NCBI GenBank assembly: GCA_005877705.1
Contig: VBNY01000399.1
Coordinates: forward strand, 1 to 6,176
From: Gammaproteobacteria bacterium
GTDB lineage: Bacteria; Pseudomonadota; Gammaproteobacteria; Steroidobacterales; Steroidobacteraceae
Length of the DNA: 6,176 bases
Reading direction: 5' to 3'
The translations under genes were made by a program, and so were the position numbers. Below, in pieces: positions 5,045 to 6,176 of this stretch. The notes under the pieces are model-generated. The model made no database searches, was not told where the DNA came from, and saw only the letters and a list, made by a program, of their open reading frames with translations. Position 1 is the stretch's first letter. Each line of letters begins with the position of its first letter.

Positions 5045-5063
5045 AGTTTGTCGATTGTCGGTA

Positions 5064-5092
5064 TTGCTGGCATCGCCGGGCGCAAATATACG
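5064..5092 (+). promoter_or_regulatory. Promoter candidate for the metallophosphoesterase gene
   Basis: TTGCTG (5064-5069) and TATACG (5087-5092) are separated by 17 bp. Matches are 3/6 and 4/6, but the spacing is ideal and the AAATATA patch is the only AT-rich stretch in the gap. The predicted start near 5099 gives a leader of about 74 bases. Confidence 0.35.
5085..5090 (-). promoter_or_regulatory. -10 candidate for the EamA transporter gene, overlapping the divergent promoter
   Basis: The minus strand reads TATATT (5090 to 5085), a 5/6 match to the -10 consensus, about 33 bases before GTG 5044 once the start site is allowed for. No convincing -35 lies upstream. It shares its bases with the opposite-strand TATACG, so the two promoters would compete. 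Confidence 0.3.
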
Positions 5093-5172
5093 CGACCGCG
5101 CAAGCGGACATGGGAATAAACCGGCAGTGCGGGGAGTCTGGTAAACCGCGAAGACCACTTCAGGAGAATCCC

Positions 5173-6117
5173 ATGTCATCCGACGACTCGATCGCCGCTT
5201 CCCGCCGTGGAGTGCTGAAGTGCCTCGCCTTTGGCGGCGCAGGCACCCTTTTCAGCCTCGCCGGGGGCGTGCTCGCCCCGCTCGATCTGGCACTCGCGGC
5301 AACCAAGGGCCGCAAATCCGCAATGCTCGACGCCCCGCTGTTCGTGCAGATCAGCGACACGCATATCGGCTTCAACAAGGAAGCCAATCCGGACGTGGCG
5401 GGCACCCTCAAGCAGACGATCGATCTGGTGAATAGCATGCCCGTGAAACCCGCGTTCATCGTGCACACGGGGGACATCACTCATCTATCGAAGGCGTCCG
5501 AGTTCGACACCGCCGCGCAGTTGCTCTCGCAGCTCAAGGTTACCGAGCTGCACACGACGCCCGGCGAACACGACATGGCCGATGCTTCCGCGAGCGAGTA
5601 CTTCAATCGCTATGGAAAGGCTTCCGCGAACCGCGGCTACTACAGCTTCGACACCCGCGGAGTGCATTTCGTGGGGTTGATCAACGTGTTGAATTTCAAA
5701 CCCAATGGGCTGGGCGCGCTCGGATCCCAGCAGCTCGAATGGCTCGAAGCCGATCTCAAGGGCCGCTCCGCGAGCACCCCCATCGTCGTTTTCGCGCACA
5801 TGCCGCTGTGGACGATCTACGAGCCATGGGGTTGGGGCACCGGGGATGCGGACCAGATGACGAGCTATCTGCGACGCTTCGGCTCGGTCACGGTGCTGAA
5901 CGGCCATATCCACCAGATAGTGCAGAAGGTGGAGGGCAATCTCACCTTTCACACGGCGCGCTCCACCGCCTTCCCGCAGGCGACCGCCGGCAATGGCCCG
6001 GCACCTGGTCCCCTCAAGGTGCCCGCCGAGCAGCTGCAGAAGATGCTCGGGTTGAGCAGCGTGACGCTCAAACGTCATCCGAGCACGTTGGCCCTGACTG
6101 ATAGCACGCTCGCCTGA
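5173..6117 (+). CDS. Tat-exported calcineurin-like metallophosphoesterase
   Basis: The product is 314 aa. The start ATG 5173 has AGGAG (5162-5166) six bases before it; the frame is open further back, to ATG 5110, but that codon has no ribosome site. The N-terminus carries a twin-arginine signal, S10-R11-R12-G-V-L-K, then a hydrophobic stretch (17-41) and a likely cleavage after LALA (residue 42), so the enzyme should be exported folded. The metal motifs follow in order: D62-x-H64 (ISDTHIG), GD101 (TGDITH), G131-E-H-D134, H209 (VFAHMPLW) and GH245-x-H247 (LNGHIHQ). This is the calcineurin-like binuclear fold. The third motif is GEHD where most relatives have GNHD, so the usual metal-binding Asn is Glu. 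I recall relatives of this Tat subfamily with the same GEHD, so it is probably a family trait. Substrate unknown. It is divergent from the EamA gene. Confidence 0.92.
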   Translation: MSSDDSIAASRRGVLKCLAFGGAGTLFSLAGGVLAPLDLALAATKGRKSAMLDAPLFVQISDTHIGFNKEANPDVAGTLKQTIDLVNSMPVKPAFIVHTGDITHLSKASEFDTAAQLLSQLKVTELHTTPGEHDMADASASEYFNRYGKASANRGYYSFDTRGVHFVGLINVLNFKPNGLGALGSQQLEWLEADLKGRSASTPIVVFAHMPLWTIYEPWGWGTGDADQMTSYLRRFGSVTVLNGHIHQIVQKVEGNLTFHTARSTAFPQATAGNGPAPGPLKVPAEQLQKMLGLSSVTLKRHPSTLALTDSTLA

Positions 6118-6128
6118 TTCCTACCAAC

Positions 6129-6155
6129 TTGCCGTGCACAAATCTGGAGTACACT
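6129..6155 (+). promoter_or_regulatory. Weak promoter-like pair after the phosphoesterase gene
   Basis: TTGCCG (6129-6134) and TACACT (6150-6155) are 15 bp apart, shorter than the ideal 17. It could drive a gene beyond the right edge. The rest of 6118-6176 shows no hairpin terminator and no gene start that I can support. Confidence 0.2.
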
Positions 6156-6176
6156 TGCCCACCGTCGAGCCTGTCG

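Noticed and set aside
4247..5119. Long plus-strand open frame opposite the EamA gene (290 codons)
   Set aside because: It is rich in Arg, Gln, Asp and His with no domain, the usual antisense shadow of a hydrophobic GC-rich gene.
5045..5179. Longer N-terminus for the EamA transporter (45 more residues)
   Set aside because: It is non-hydrophobic, unlike the family, and would overlap the start of the divergent phosphoesterase.

Overview
The window is GC-rich, gene-dense bacterial DNA. Its mix of a hopanoid-associated epimerase (HpnA type), a VapBC toxin-antitoxin pair, YbaK, a cytosolic DsbA-like protein, an EamA transporter and a Tat-exported phosphoesterase suggests a high-GC proteobacterium, probably beta- or gammaproteobacterial. 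I cannot name a genus.

Layout from left to right. Positions 1-575 (+) hold the 3' part of an hpnA-like epimerase gene. It converges on a minus-strand vapBC module (vapC 619-1044, vapB 1058-1354), with a GC palindrome between them. The vapB promoter has a perfect TATAAT inside a 17-bp palindrome that abuts the ATG, so the antitoxin mRNA is predicted to be leaderless and autoregulated. After a hairpin-rich gap come two plus-strand genes. The first (1564-2046) encodes a small membrane protein whose N-terminus looks frameshifted. The second (2190-2660) encodes a YbaK-type aminoacyl-tRNA deacylase. A minus-strand group follows, read from right to left: an unrecognised 141-aa protein (3567-3992), a DsbA-like thioredoxin-fold protein joined to it by a 4-base GTGA overlap (3019-3570), and an 87-aa three-helix membrane protein (2707-2970). 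Next is a minus-strand EamA/DMT transporter (4238-5044). It is divergent from a Tat-signal metallophosphoesterase (5173-6117, +), and the two promoters appear to overlap in one AT-rich patch. The last 59 bases hold no gene start that I can support.

No stretch longer than 300 bases lacks a gene; the largest gap is 3993-4237. The genes do not form one pathway. The functional units are the TA pair, the unknown-plus-DsbA couple (perhaps with the 87-aa membrane protein) and the divergent transporter/phosphoesterase pair. I see no CRISPR array, insertion sequence, tRNA, rRNA or phage gene. The least explained parts are the 141-aa/DsbA couple, the leaderless vapB operator, and the broken-looking start of the 1564-2046 gene.
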